Source of the DNA: CAVXSP01 sp963724645
GTDB taxonomy: Bacteria; Acidobacteriota; Vicinamibacteria; Vicinamibacterales; SCN-69-37
NCBI GenBank assembly: GCA_963724645.1
Contig: CAVRVJ010000002.1
Coordinates: 1 to 64,000 of the forward strand
Direction of reading: 5' to 3'
DNA length: 64,000 nt
Translations under genes and position numbers: made by a program
Shown here: piece after piece, positions 55,197 through 64,000 of the stretch
Position numbering within the stretch: the first letter of the stretch is position 1
Layout: each line of letters opens with the position of its first letter
Notes under the pieces: model-generated
Seen by the model: the letters and a program-made list of their open reading frames with translations, nothing else
Databases searched by the model: none
What the model was told of the DNA's origin: nothing

Positions 55197-57934
55197 ATGC
55201 CGGACTGGAAATCCTACGTTCGCGCGAACCTCCACACCCTGTCGATCGCGCCGCCGCGCGAGGCCGAGATCGTCGAAGAGTTGTCGCTGCACCTCGAGGA
55301 CCGCTGGCGCGAGCTCGTCGCTGGCGGCGCCGATCCGGCCGAGGCCGAGCGGCTCACACGCGCGGAGTTTCGAGACGGCAACATCCTGGCCCGCTATCTC
55401 GCGCCGCTGCGTCAGGCCCGCTGGATCGACCCGGCGCCGCCGTCGCCGCGCCGGTGGTACGCATTCGGCGGGTTGCGCACGGACCTGCGCGATGCGATGC
55501 GCTCGCTGCGCGGCGCGCCCGGCTTTACGGCTGTCGCGCTCATCGTCCTGACGCTGGGCATCGGCGCCACCACGGCCATCTTCTCTGTCGTCGACGCCGT
55601 CGCGCTCCGGCCGCTGCCGTTCTCAGAACCGGATCGGCTGGTGGCGGTCGGTGAAGCGTGGCCGCCTGGCGGCCCGAAAGGCCCGCTGCCGCCGGGATTC
55701 GATCCTGCCGCGCTGCGAATCGTCCAGCCGCAGAACTACATCGACTGGGCCGCCCAACAACAGGTGTTCAGCGGCATCGCGGCGATCGCCAGCAATGAGG
55801 TGACCTACTTTCCTCAGGGCGGCGGGCCCGAGACGCTGAACGCGCTGCGAGTGACCGGGCAGTTCTTCGACGTGCTGCGCGTCCGCGCGGCGGTCGGCCG
55901 CACGTTCGGGCCCGAAGCCGAAGTCGACGGGCAGCACCGGGTGGCGGTGCTGAGCCATGCGTGGTGGAGGGCGCGGTTCGGCGGCGATCCCGCCGTGATC
56001 GGCCGCCGGATTTCGTTCGAGCGGCGACACCTACGAGGTCGTCGGCGTGCTCCCGGAGAACGTGAGTTACCCGGTGGGCGCGTCGGCGGCGACCGATGTG
56101 TGGCTCCCGTGCGTGTTCACCCCCGGAGAGCACGTGCGCGGCCGCGGCCACAGCATGTATCTGCAAGTGATCGCGCGACTCAAGCCGGGCGTGTCCCTCG
56201 CACAGGCGGGCGCCGGCATGGATCAGATTTCCGCCGGCATCGAGCACGCGTACCCGGACTGGAATCGGAAAATGGGCGTCGGCGTGCGGCCGCTGAAAGA
56301 CCACGTGGTCGGGGCCAGCATCCGGTCATGGATGTTGATGCTGCTCGCCGCCGTGGGCATCGTGCTCCTGATTGCCTGCGCGAATGTCGCCAATCTCATG
56401 CTGGCGCGCGCCAGCGCGCGCGAAACAGAAGTCGGCATCCGCACGGCGCTCGGGGCGGGCCGCTGGCGCCTGATTCGCCAGTTCATCGTCGAAAGCCTGG
56501 TGCTGTCTGCCGCCGGCACGATTCTCGCGGTGATCGTCGCGAGCTGGGCGGTCGAGGTCCTGCAGAACGGCGATGCCTGAAGGCATCCCGCGCGTAACGG
56601 CGATCGGGCTCGACCTGCGCGTGCTCGCCGCCGCGGCGACCGTGTCGATGCTGTCCGGCCTGTTCGTCGGCGTGCTGCCGGCGCTGCAGGTGTCGAGGCC
56701 GGACATCATCACGTCGCTCAGCGCCGCCGGGCGCGGCGCGAGCGCAAGCCGGCGCCGGCAGCTGTTGCGACGCGCAATCGTCGTCGCGGAGATCGCGTTG
56801 AGCGTCGTACTTCTGGTCGGTGCCGTGTTGTTCATCGGCAGTTTCATCCGGCTCATGCGAGTGGACACCGGCATCAACGTCGATCGCGTCATGACGGTCC
56901 GGCTGCTGGAACAGCAGGGACCTGGCCAGGGACCTGGCCAGCCTCGCGCCGACTGGCGGATGGCGTTCGCGGACATTCTGCAGCGGCTTCAACGGACCGA
57001 TGGCGTGGCGTCGGCCTCGGCCGTCTGGCCCGCGATTCCGTTCAGGCCCTATCAGCAAGTCTCCGGCCTTGCGCCCGCCGGTCGATCGATCGAGCGTGAC
57101 AGCGGCGTCAGCGTCAAGGTGATCACGAGCGACTACCACCGCGGCATGGGCATCCCGCTCAAACAGGGACGGCTCTTCGACGACACCGACCGCGATGGCG
57201 GCCAGCCGGTCATCATCGTCAGCGAATCAGCGGCGCGGCACTTCTACGGCAACACCTCACCGGTCGGGCAGATGGTGTCGCTCGAAGACGGCAGCGAGCG
57301 AACGATCGTCGGCGTCGTGGGCGACGTGCGTCAGGGAACGCTCGAAGGAGAAACGCTGCCGGAGATCTATCTGCCGATGACGCAGCGGCCGGTCAACGCC
57401 GGATATCTGGTCATTCGCACGTCTGGAGATCCGCATCAGGTGTTGCCGGCCGTGAAGGCGGCCGTTGGCAGCGTGCTGCCGGCCATTCCCCTTCGCGATA
57501 CTGCGACGATGGACGAGCGGTTGGCGCGTCAGACCGCGCTTCGTCGCCTGAACATGCTGATGCTCGGCTTGTTCGGCCTGCTCGGCCTGGTGATCTCAGC
57601 AGTCGGGCTCTACGGCGTCATGGCCTATCTCGTCGCACAGCGCACGCGCGAGATCGGTGTGAGGATGGCGATGGGCGCGACGCAGGCCCAGGTGATTCTG
57701 ATGGTGCTTAGAGGCGCGACCGTGCTCCTCGTGGCGGGTCTGGCGATTGGCTCCATGGGCGCCTGGTATCTGGATCAGGCCGCCAGCCAGTTTCTGTTCA
57801 ACCCCCAGGAACACGACGTGCGGGCGTTCGCGGCGGCGCTGGCCGTGGTGACGGCCGCGTGTCTCATCGCGACGCTGGTGCCGGCACGGCGGGCGGCGCG
57901 AGTGGATCCCACGGTGGCGCTGCGCAGCGAGTAG
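55197..57934 (+). CDS. ADOP-type MacB/FtsX permease 2 (two frame breaks)
   Basis: About 910 residues with the same prefix domain as permease 1 (PPREAEIVEELSLHLEDRWR). LRDAMRSLRGAPGFTAVALI and LTLGIGATTAIFSVVDAVAL open the MacB_PCD part, VLLIACANVANLMLARASAR is the first FtsX segment, and AVGLYGVMAYLVAQRTREIG the second, ending PARRAARVDPTVALRSE. Breaks lie near 56020 and 56578. It starts 10 bases after permease 1 and is probably co-transcribed from the PadR operon. Confidence 0.84.
55246..55329 (+). repeat. 84-bp segment shared with the first permease, copy 2
   Basis: Partner of 52474-52557, 83 of 84 bases identical. It suggests recent duplication or gene conversion between neighbouring permease genes. 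Confidence 0.9.
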
Positions 57935-58055
57935 GACGTAGCGCGCCGAGCGCATCCGCACAGGAACAGGAATCCCGGACCGTACTGATACGGTTACAGC
58001 TTTGACACCGTCGGCGGACGACGCGGCCGGCGACCTGACGAGCGAGGATCCCTCC

Positions 58056-58826
58056 ATGTTGGAAGCGCGCCATCTGGTGAAGCGATTTTCCGGCACGACG
58101 GTCGTTGATGACGTCAGCTTCGTCGTGCATCCCGGCGAGGTCGTCGGGTATCTGGGCCCGAACGGGTCAGGCAAGACGACCACGGGCCGAATCCTGACGG
58201 GACTCATCGACGCGTCGGAAGGCACGGTCCTCTTCGACGGGGGCGAGATCCAACGCGACCTGGTCGCTTATCGCCGGCGGCTGGGGTACGTGCCCGAGGA
58301 ACCCCATCTCTATCCATTCCTCTCGGGACGCGAACATCTGGAGCTCATCGGCAGGCTCCGTCAGATGCCCGAGGCGTTGCTCGCGCGCAAGACTGGCGCC
58401 TTGCTCGAGCTGTTCGGACTCGCCGAGGCAGCCGAGCAGCGCATCAACTTCTATTCCAAGGGGATGAAGCAACGCCTCCTCATCATCGCCGCGCTGCTCC
58501 ACGATCCGGACGTCCTGATCCTGGACGAACCCGACGCAGGTCTCGACGTCACCAGCATGCTGATCCTCCGGCGCCTCGTGCGGCGCCTCGCCCAGCGGGG
58601 CAAGGCCGTGCTGTACAGCTCGCACGTCCTCGAGGTCGTCGAGAAGCTCTGCAGCCGGGTCATCGTCCTGCATCGCGGCCGCGTGGTCGCGGACGATTCG
58701 GTTGAGCACCTGGAGCACATCATGGCGCAGCGTTCGCTGGAGGACGTCTTCTCCCAGCTGGTGCTGCGGATCAATCCCGAACAGGCGGCAGATGACATCG
58801 CCGACGTCGTAGGGCTCCATGCGTGA
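58056..58826 (+). CDS. ABC transporter ATP-binding protein
   Basis: An intact 256 residues from the ATG at 58056 (a TTG at 58002 in frame is an alternative). Walker A is GPNGSGKTTTGRILTG, the signature is the degenerate FYSKGMKQRLLIIAALL (SKGMK in place of LSGGQ, as in many ABC-2 exporters), Walker B is DVLILDEPDAGLDV and the H-loop is LYSSHVLEVVE. It overlaps the next gene, its permease partner, by 8 bases. Confidence 0.92.
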   Translation: MLEARHLVKRFSGTTVVDDVSFVVHPGEVVGYLGPNGSGKTTTGRILTGLIDASEGTVLFDGGEIQRDLVAYRRRLGYVPEEPHLYPFLSGREHLELIGRLRQMPEALLARKTGALLELFGLAEAAEQRINFYSKGMKQRLLIIAALLHDPDVLILDEPDAGLDVTSMLILRRLVRRLAQRGKAVLYSSHVLEVVEKLCSRVIVLHRGRVVADDSVEHLEHIMAQRSLEDVFSQLVLRINPEQAADDIADVVGLHA

Positions 58827-60588
58827 ACGCCTGCTGACCCGGCATTTTGTTCAGCGGTTCGTCGACAACGACTTGATCTCGCCGCAGGCCGATCGCCACC
58901 AGGTCCTGAGCGTGGCCGCCGCGGCGCTCGTGACGTCCAGCCTGATGTTCACGGTGTTCCTGTCGGCGAAGTACCCTCATCGTGTCCTTTCAAACACCCG
59001 GCCAGACCGCCATGGGCGCCTTGGGCGATCGGTTTTTCTTTCTTGGCCTGTCGTCGCTCGCCATGGCGCTCGCAGCGGTCGTGGTCTGGAATGGGATCAG
59101 TCTGGACGAACGCGACGCGTTGATTCTTGGCCCGCTGCCGATCTCGCGCGCGCTCGTGATTCGCGCCAGATCAAAGCGGTCGCGATTTTCGCGTCGCTCT
59201 TTGCGCTCGCGCTGAATGCCATCTCGAGCATCGGCTACCCGGTGGCCGTTTCGAACACGCTGCCGGTGGGGTTCGGCGGTCTCGCGACGCTGGTCGCGGC
59301 GCAATTCGTGACGACCATGGCCGCCGCTTTCTTTGGGTTCGTCGCGGTGATCGCGCTGCGCGAGTCGATCCGGTTGCTGTTGGGCCGGGGCCTGTTTGCT
59401 CGCATGTCCGCCGCGTTACAAGCGGGCTTCGTCATGGTGCTGGGCGCCCTGCTGCTCCTGCTGCCCGGCTCGACCTCTCGCGTGTCAGGCTGGCTGTCCG
59501 CGTCTAGTGGCCATCCGTACGCGAATCCTGCACTCTGGTTTCTCGGGCTGCACGAGCGGCTGGCGGGTCACGTGTTCGTCGGCCTGCCTCACAGACCGTA
59601 CCCCGACGCCGTGGCCGCGCTCGAGACCTCGGCCACCACGACGTACGCGTCGTTCGAGTCCCTGTTCCGGGGGCTGTCGATGAGCGCAGTCCTGGCGCTT
59701 GGGATCGCGCTCGTGCTTGCGGGCGTCACGTACACATGGAACAGTCGCCGCCTCCCGTTAGGGGCGTCGCCCAATCAACGACGGCAACGGGATCCGCTCG
59801 CAGGCTGGGTCGACATACTCGCATGTCTTTTTGTCCGCACGCCAGAGGGCCGCGCCGGTTTTTTCTTCGCCCTCAAAGCGCTGTGGAGAAGCGCGCCTCA
59901 ACGTCTGTCGCTCGCCGCCTCGTCTGGCACGGGATTCGCCGCGGCGATGGTCCTGCTGCAGGGCGTGCCGTTCAGTCCGCCGGCTGACATCACATCCGTC
60001 CCGCTTCGCGCCCTCAGCGTGCAGTTGGTGCTGATCGGTATCGTCGTCCTCGGATTCCGTCAGGCCGTTCGCGTGCCGGCCGAGCTGCGCGCGAACTGGA
60101 CCTTTCACCTCTGCTGGCCGGGCGACGGCTATACGTACTTCTCGGGCGTCAAGCTTGCCGGACTGTTCTCGCTCGCAGTGCCGCTGGTAACGGGGATGTT
60201 CTTCCTTGCCGTGCCGATGCTGGGCTGGCACGCGGCCATCGGTCACATGGTGTTCGGCCTGGCCCTGTCGATGCTGCTCGTCGAGCTCAGCCTGTTCCGC
60301 TTGGGGAAATGGCCGTTCGCATCGACCTACGCCTCGGAAGACAACCTGAAAGCCCTCGCGTCCATTTATGCCGTCCTGTTCATTCTCGTGACTGCGACGA
60401 TCGCGTGGATCGAGCGGGAGGCGCTGGCGAGCGTCGCTGGAACTTCCTGGCTCGTCGGGACGACCCTCGCGCTCTTCATCCTGGTGCGATGGATCGACTC
60501 ACGCCCGCACCCGAGCCGAACGGCCGTCGCGTGGAGCGAGACGTTGGTCGAAGGTGCGCACGTCGATCTGAGCGGAGTGGAGTGGTGA
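58819..60588 (+). CDS. ABC transporter permease (two compensating frame breaks)
   Basis: About 590 residues with many hydrophobic helices, for example FGGLATLVAAQFVTTMAAAF, FVMVLGALLLLLPGSTSRVS and LFSLAVPLVTGMFFLAVPML. The stretch between about 58975 and 59165 is coded in another frame (ALGDRFFFLGLSSLAMALAA, then VVWNGISLDERDALILGPL), after which the frame returns. The phrase LDERDALILGPLP is typical of ABC-2-like permeases paired with such ATPases. The substrate is unknown. Confidence 0.75.
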   Translation: MRERLLTRHFVQRFVDNDLISPQADRHQVLSVAAAALVTSSLMFTVFLSAKYPHRVLSNTRPDRHGRLGRSVFLSWPVVARHGARSGRGLEWDQSGRTRRVDSWPAADLARARDSRQIKAVAIFASLFALALNAISSIGYPVAVSNTLPVGFGGLATLVAAQFVTTMAAAFFGFVAVIALRESIRLLLGRGLFARMSAALQAGFVMVLGALLLLLPGSTSRVSGWLSASSGHPYANPALWFLGLHERLAGHVFVGLPHRPYPDAVAALETSATTTYASFESLFRGLSMSAVLALGIALVLAGVTYTWNSRRLPLGASPNQRRQRDPLAGWVDILACLFVRTPEGRAGFFFALKALWRSAPQRLSLAASSGTGFAAAMVLLQGVPFSPPADITSVPLRALSVQLVLIGIVVLGFRQAVRVPAELRANWTFHLCWPGDGYTYFSGVKLAGLFSLAVPLVTGMFFLAVPMLGWHAAIGHMVFGLALSMLLVELSLFRLGKWPFASTYASEDNLKALASIYAVLFILVTATIAWIEREALASVAGTSWLVGTTLALFILVRWIDSRPHPSRTAVAWSETLVEGAHVDLSGVEW

Positions 60589-60653
60589 GAGCGGCGTAGA
60601 CTGCGGCAAGTGGCTCGTTAACACCTGGGGCCCGCTTGTCGTCTTACGTGGCC

Positions 60654-63044
60654 ATGGATGGCATTTGGCGGGACGCGCGATTTGCGCTGCGGGGACTGCT
60701 TCGGACGCCCGCGTTCACCTTCACCACGTTCTGTTCACTCGCGCTCGGCCTCGCGCTGACCGCCTCGACGATCTCCGTCGTCAACGCGTATTCGATGCGC
60801 TCGATGCCGTATGAAGCGATCGACCGGATCTATCACGTGATGTACGCGCCGCCCGGGCCGTGGGAACCGCGCGGCGTGACGGAGCTCGATTGGACCTCGC
60901 TCGCCGACGTCGTCGAGCATCCGATCGGGGCGTCCAACGACAACTTCGGTCTCGACGGCGGCGGATATGCCATTTCCGTGCGAGGCCTGCGGACCAGGCC
61001 CGGATTCATCGAGGGGCTCGGCGTGCGCGTCGTCGCGGGCCGACTGCTCGACCAGAGTGATTTCGTTCGTGGATCGGAACACGCGGCGCTGATCGGCTAT
61101 GCCCTCTGGCGCGATCGTTTTGGATCCGATCCTGGGATCGTCGGCCGGGTCATCCGAGGCGAGCCGGATTCGCGGCCCGGATCAGCGGAAACGCTGCACG
61201 TCGTTGGCGTGCTGCCGCGAGGATTCTTTTTCGGACGCGACAGCACAGCGACGGTCGATCTTCTGATCCCGGAACCGTCGGCGGCCCGTGTGTACATGGT
61301 GCGGCTGCGAGCGGGCGTCGGACCTCAGGCGGCCGAGCGACGGATCACCGAGGTTGTCCGCGCCGCCGCCACCGCACCGATCCCCGCCGACTGGCCTGGC
61401 GTCCGGCTCGAGTCCGCGTACGAACGCTATGCCGGTGCGATGCGGCCGGTGCTCACGGGCGTGACGATTGCGGTGGGCCTCGTGCTCGTGATCGTGAGCG
61501 CGAACGTGATGGTGTTGATGCTGCTGCGATCGCTGCAGCAGCAGAAAGACACCGCCGTCCGGGTGGCGCTCGGCGCGAGCCGCGTGCACCTGGCGCGTCT
61601 GCTCCTGATGGAAATGGCGATCGTGGTCGTGGGCGCGCTCGCGGCGGGCGTGACGTTGAGTGCGTGGACGCTCCGGATCCTGGCGCCGCTGATCGAGCAG
61701 CAGCTCGGCCGTCCGGCGCCGCGCGCCGCGGGCATTGGCGTCGACGCGACGGTGCTCGGGGTCGTCGCCGGGGCCGGCACGATCATCGTGATCCTGATCG
61801 CCCTGGCGCCGCTGATGGGCTGGGGGCGGCGCCTGATGCACGCGCTCCGCCAGGATGGGCGCGTGGCGACCGACGCGGCGCCGATGCGGCGCGTGCGCCA
61901 CGCGTTGATCGCGTTCGAGGTCGCCGGATCGCTCGTGCTGCTCATCGCCTGCGGTTTGATGGTTCGCAGCGTCAGCGAGATGATGACCACCGACATCGGC
62001 TTTCAACCTGCGGGACTGAGTCGATCGCGGGTCATGCTGAAAGCCAGGAAATACGCGGACGCGGCGGCCTTCACCGGCTTTCACGAGGCCTTTGCGACTC
62101 GCGCGGCGGAACGGACCGGCTCCGCCGTGGCATTCAGCAGTTGGCCGCCATTCGTGGAGGCGCCCTCTCAACGGATCGAGACCGACGCCGGGTGGGCGCA
62201 AGGCGGAAGCATCGCGGTATCCGCCGGATATTTCGCGCTCTTCAAGATCGCCATGCGTCAAGGTCGCGCGTTCGAACCGGCCGACATGTCGCCGGCCGCG
62301 TCGACCGCCGTCGTCAGCGAAACGCTCGCGCGCCGGTTATGGCCGAACGGCCAGGCGCTCGGCCGGCGCGTGCGTCTGATCGAACAGACATCGGCCGGAC
62401 CCGAGCCAGGCTTGTGGCGAACGGTGGTCGGCGTCGCCGCCGATGTGCGCCAGTCGTACGACGATCCCGATCGCGGCGATCTCTACACGCCTAAACTGCC
62501 AGACATTCGGTTCGGCACGTTCTACGTCCGCTCCGCGAAGCCGTCCTCACTGCTCTTCGGCGATCTTCGAGCCGCGGCGGGCGCAATCGATCCGGAGGCG
62601 GTCATCAACGAGCCGCGATCGGTCGCCGACGACGACCAGCGCCTGGCCGGCACGACGTTCATGACCACGCTGCTCGGCGGTCTTGGGGCGGTCGCAGCTT
62701 TTCTCGCCATGCTCGGCATGTACGGCGTCACGGCCTATGCCGTGCAGCAACGCCGGAAGGAAGTGGCGATTCGCATGGCTCTTGGCGCGTCCGAACGCGC
62801 CATCGTCGGCATGTTTCTGCGCCGAGGGGCGCTTCTGCTCCTCGTGGGTGCGACGATGGGGCTCGCTGGAGGAATGGCGCTGTCGAACGTGCTGGCGCAC
62901 CAGATGTTCGGAGTGCGCCGCCTCGATGTCGCGACGTTCGCGATCGCGTCGGCGCTCCTGCTCTCGTCTGGTCTGGCGGCGACGTGGTGGCCGGCTCGAC
63001 GCGCCGCCGCCGCTCGGCCGGTCGACGCCTTGAACGCCAACTGA
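60654..63044 (+). CDS. FtsX-type permease 3 (MacB-like, without prefix domain)
   Basis: An intact 796 residues from the ATG at 60654 (a TTG at 60636 is possible). WRDARFALRGLLRTPAFTFT and TFCSLALGLALTASTISVVN open the MacB_PCD part; VLVIVSANVMVLMLLRSLQQ is the first FtsX unit, and AVAAFLAMLGMYGVTAYAVQ with VAIRMALGASERAIVGMFLR the second. The protein ends in ARPVDALNAN. It is distinct from permeases 1 and 2 by lacking the PPREAEI prefix domain. The substrate is unknown. Confidence 0.85.
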   Translation: MDGIWRDARFALRGLLRTPAFTFTTFCSLALGLALTASTISVVNAYSMRSMPYEAIDRIYHVMYAPPGPWEPRGVTELDWTSLADVVEHPIGASNDNFGLDGGGYAISVRGLRTRPGFIEGLGVRVVAGRLLDQSDFVRGSEHAALIGYALWRDRFGSDPGIVGRVIRGEPDSRPGSAETLHVVGVLPRGFFFGRDSTATVDLLIPEPSAARVYMVRLRAGVGPQAAERRITEVVRAAATAPIPADWPGVRLESAYERYAGAMRPVLTGVTIAVGLVLVIVSANVMVLMLLRSLQQQKDTAVRVALGASRVHLARLLLMEMAIVVVGALAAGVTLSAWTLRILAPLIEQQLGRPAPRAAGIGVDATVLGVVAGAGTIIVILIALAPLMGWGRRLMHALRQDGRVATDAAPMRRVRHALIAFEVAGSLVLLIACGLMVRSVSEMMTTDIGFQPAGLSRSRVMLKARKYADAAAFTGFHEAFATRAAERTGSAVAFSSWPPFVEAPSQRIETDAGWAQGGSIAVSAGYFALFKIAMRQGRAFEPADMSPAASTAVVSETLARRLWPNGQALGRRVRLIEQTSAGPEPGLWRTVVGVAADVRQSYDDPDRGDLYTPKLPDIRFGTFYVRSAKPSSLLFGDLRAAAGAIDPEAVINEPRSVADDDQRLAGTTFMTTLLGGLGAVAAFLAMLGMYGVTAYAVQQRRKEVAIRMALGASERAIVGMFLRRGALLLLVGATMGLAGGMALSNVLAHQMFGVRRLDVATFAIASALLLSSGLAATWWPARRAAAARPVDALNAN

Positions 63045-63202
63045 ATCTCGGCCTACAAGGGCGGCCGGCTTCCCCGCACCCGCCGGGCCGCCGCCGCTTC
63101 TTTACATCCAACCGCCACAGTGAACCGTAGAACAAGTGTCCCGATTCATGGCTGCCGACGCGGTGCGCCGGCACGCGTGAGCGCGGCGGAGGAGGTCTGA
63201 GT

Positions 63203-64000
63203 ATGAAGCGCATGAGATGGGTGGCTGTCGCGCTGCTGGCGACCGCCGGAGTGGTCCTGCAAGCATCCAGCCATCGGGAGGCGCCCGGCATTGCCGGATC
63301 GCCGAGGCTGGACGGCACGGATTTCTACATGTTCAGGAGCTACGAGACGGGTCGGGAAGACTATGTGACCTTCCTGGCAAACTACGTCCCCTTGCAAGAC
63401 GCCTACGGCGGTCCCAATTTCTTCCGGCTGGATGACAACGGGCTGTACGAGATCAAGATCGACAACGACGGCGATGCGCGCGAGGACATCACCTTTCAGT
63501 TCCAGTTCACGAACACGGTGAAAAACTTCGCCCTGCCGATTGGCGGCAACAACGTCGCGGTGCCGCTCATCAACGTCGGTCCGATCGGTCCCGGCGCGAA
63601 CCAGACCGCCAATCTGAATGTGATCGAAAGCTACACGCTGACCATCGTCCGCGACCACGCTCAACCCAGGCGCGACGCGATCACCAATGCCCCCGATGGC
63701 AGCGAGACCTTCCTCAAGCCGGTCGACCGGATCGGGGACAAGTCCTTCGGCGGCAACGCATCCGCCTACGACGTGTACGCGAACAACCACATCTTCCAGA
63801 TCGACATTCCCGGGTGTGCGTCCGGCGGCCGCGTCTTCGTCGGACAACGGCGTGATGGCTTCGTGGTCAACCTGGCGGAAACCTTCGATCTCGATCAACA
63901 CGAACCCGCTCGGACCGGTCGACGGCGAGGAGAATTCACTGGCCGACAAGAACATCACGACGATCGCGCTCGAAGTGCCGGCGAGCTGTCTCGTTTCGAG
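63203..64000 (+). CDS. DUF4331 secreted protein (runs off the window; one frame break)
   Basis: A signal peptide (MKRMRWVAVALLATAGVVLQ) precedes SSHREAPGIAGSPRLDGTDF, the hallmark DUF4331 start (SSHREAP...DxTDxY), then YVTFLANYVPLQDAYGGPNF, YEIKIDNDGDAREDITFQFQ and GGNASAYDVYANNHIFQIDI. A frame break near 63885 leads to SINTNPLGPVDGEENSLADK, and the protein continues beyond 64000. The ATG at 63203 is preceded by GGAGGAGG. DUF4331 proteins are secreted and of unknown role. The 158 bases before it hold no other feature. Confidence 0.88.
   Translation, partial: MKRMRWVAVALLATAGVVLQASSHREAPGIAGSPRLDGTDFYMFRSYETGREDYVTFLANYVPLQDAYGGPNFFRLDDNGLYEIKIDNDGDAREDITFQFQFTNTVKNFALPIGGNNVAVPLINVGPIGPGANQTANLNVIESYTLTIVRDHAQPRRDAITNAPDGSETFLKPVDRIGDKSFGGNASAYDVYANNHIFQIDIPGCASGGRVFVGQRRDGFVVNLAETFDLDQHEPARTGRRRGEFTGRQEHHDDRARSAGELSRFE

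Overview
The window is GC-rich and densely coded. It most resembles an Acidobacteriota chromosome, possibly of the Vicinamibacteria type. This is an inference from several traits together: PadR-linked duplicated permeases of the acidobacterial (ADOP) kind, a ferredoxin-type 2-oxoacid oxidoreductase inside a TCA gene cluster, a BlaI/M56 regulatory pair, a KDO/LPS cluster and a type IV pilus operon. Most of the window is housekeeping. A striking technical feature is that more than 40 single-base frame breaks interrupt otherwise well-conserved genes, including rpsB, pyrG, dcd, mdh and icd. These look like consensus indels in the assembly rather than real decay, so the broken genes are annotated as whole CDSs spanning the break.

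Layout. 1-5.2 kb (accessory, + strand): the tail of an unidentified gene, a TPR/LuxR regulator, an FAD monooxygenase with a small ABM-like partner, a DUF998 remnant and a C-terminally truncated flavin monooxygenase. 5.0-9.5 kb (- strand): a tightly packed four-gene operon of BlaI repressor, M56 (BlaR1-like) membrane protease, B12-binding radical SAM enzyme and a secreted protein. All three gaps are 9 nt, and the promoter is bracketed by two copies of one sequence. This is the best candidate here for an undescribed system. 9.5-13.3 kb: a 5'-truncated HlyC/CorC piece, initiator tRNA-Met with its promoter, dcd, a DUF2905 protein, ndk and a sialidase-like protein.

13.4-20.9 kb (- strand): a TCA cluster icd-mdh-sucC-sucD-korA-korB with a long leader carrying a perfect 15-bp palindrome just after a TATAAT box. 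21-27.8 kb: a GspC/PilP-like protein, then kdsB-pyrG-kdsA-kdsD-kdsC-lapB (CMP-KDO supply and control of LPS synthesis). 27.8-35.2 kb (- strand): coaE, folD, an APC amino acid permease with related repeats on both sides, thiE, accC, accB and a prolidase. 35.2-41.1 kb (- strand): pilMNOPQ, translationally coupled to two lipoproteins, one with Big-1-like and PKD domains.

41.3-46.3 kb (+ strand): the translation cluster rplM-rpsI-rpsB-tsf-pyrH-frr, then thrC. 46.4-51.8 kb: a membrane glycosyltransferase-like protein, mmsA, a PAP2 phosphatase, a degraded beta-helix/FG-GAP piece and a secreted DUF3558-like protein. 52-63 kb: a PadR regulator with two large ADOP permeases, an ABC ATPase/permease pair and a third FtsX-type permease. 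The window ends inside a DUF4331 protein. Short degenerate 7-8 nt repeats recur in intergenic gaps throughout.
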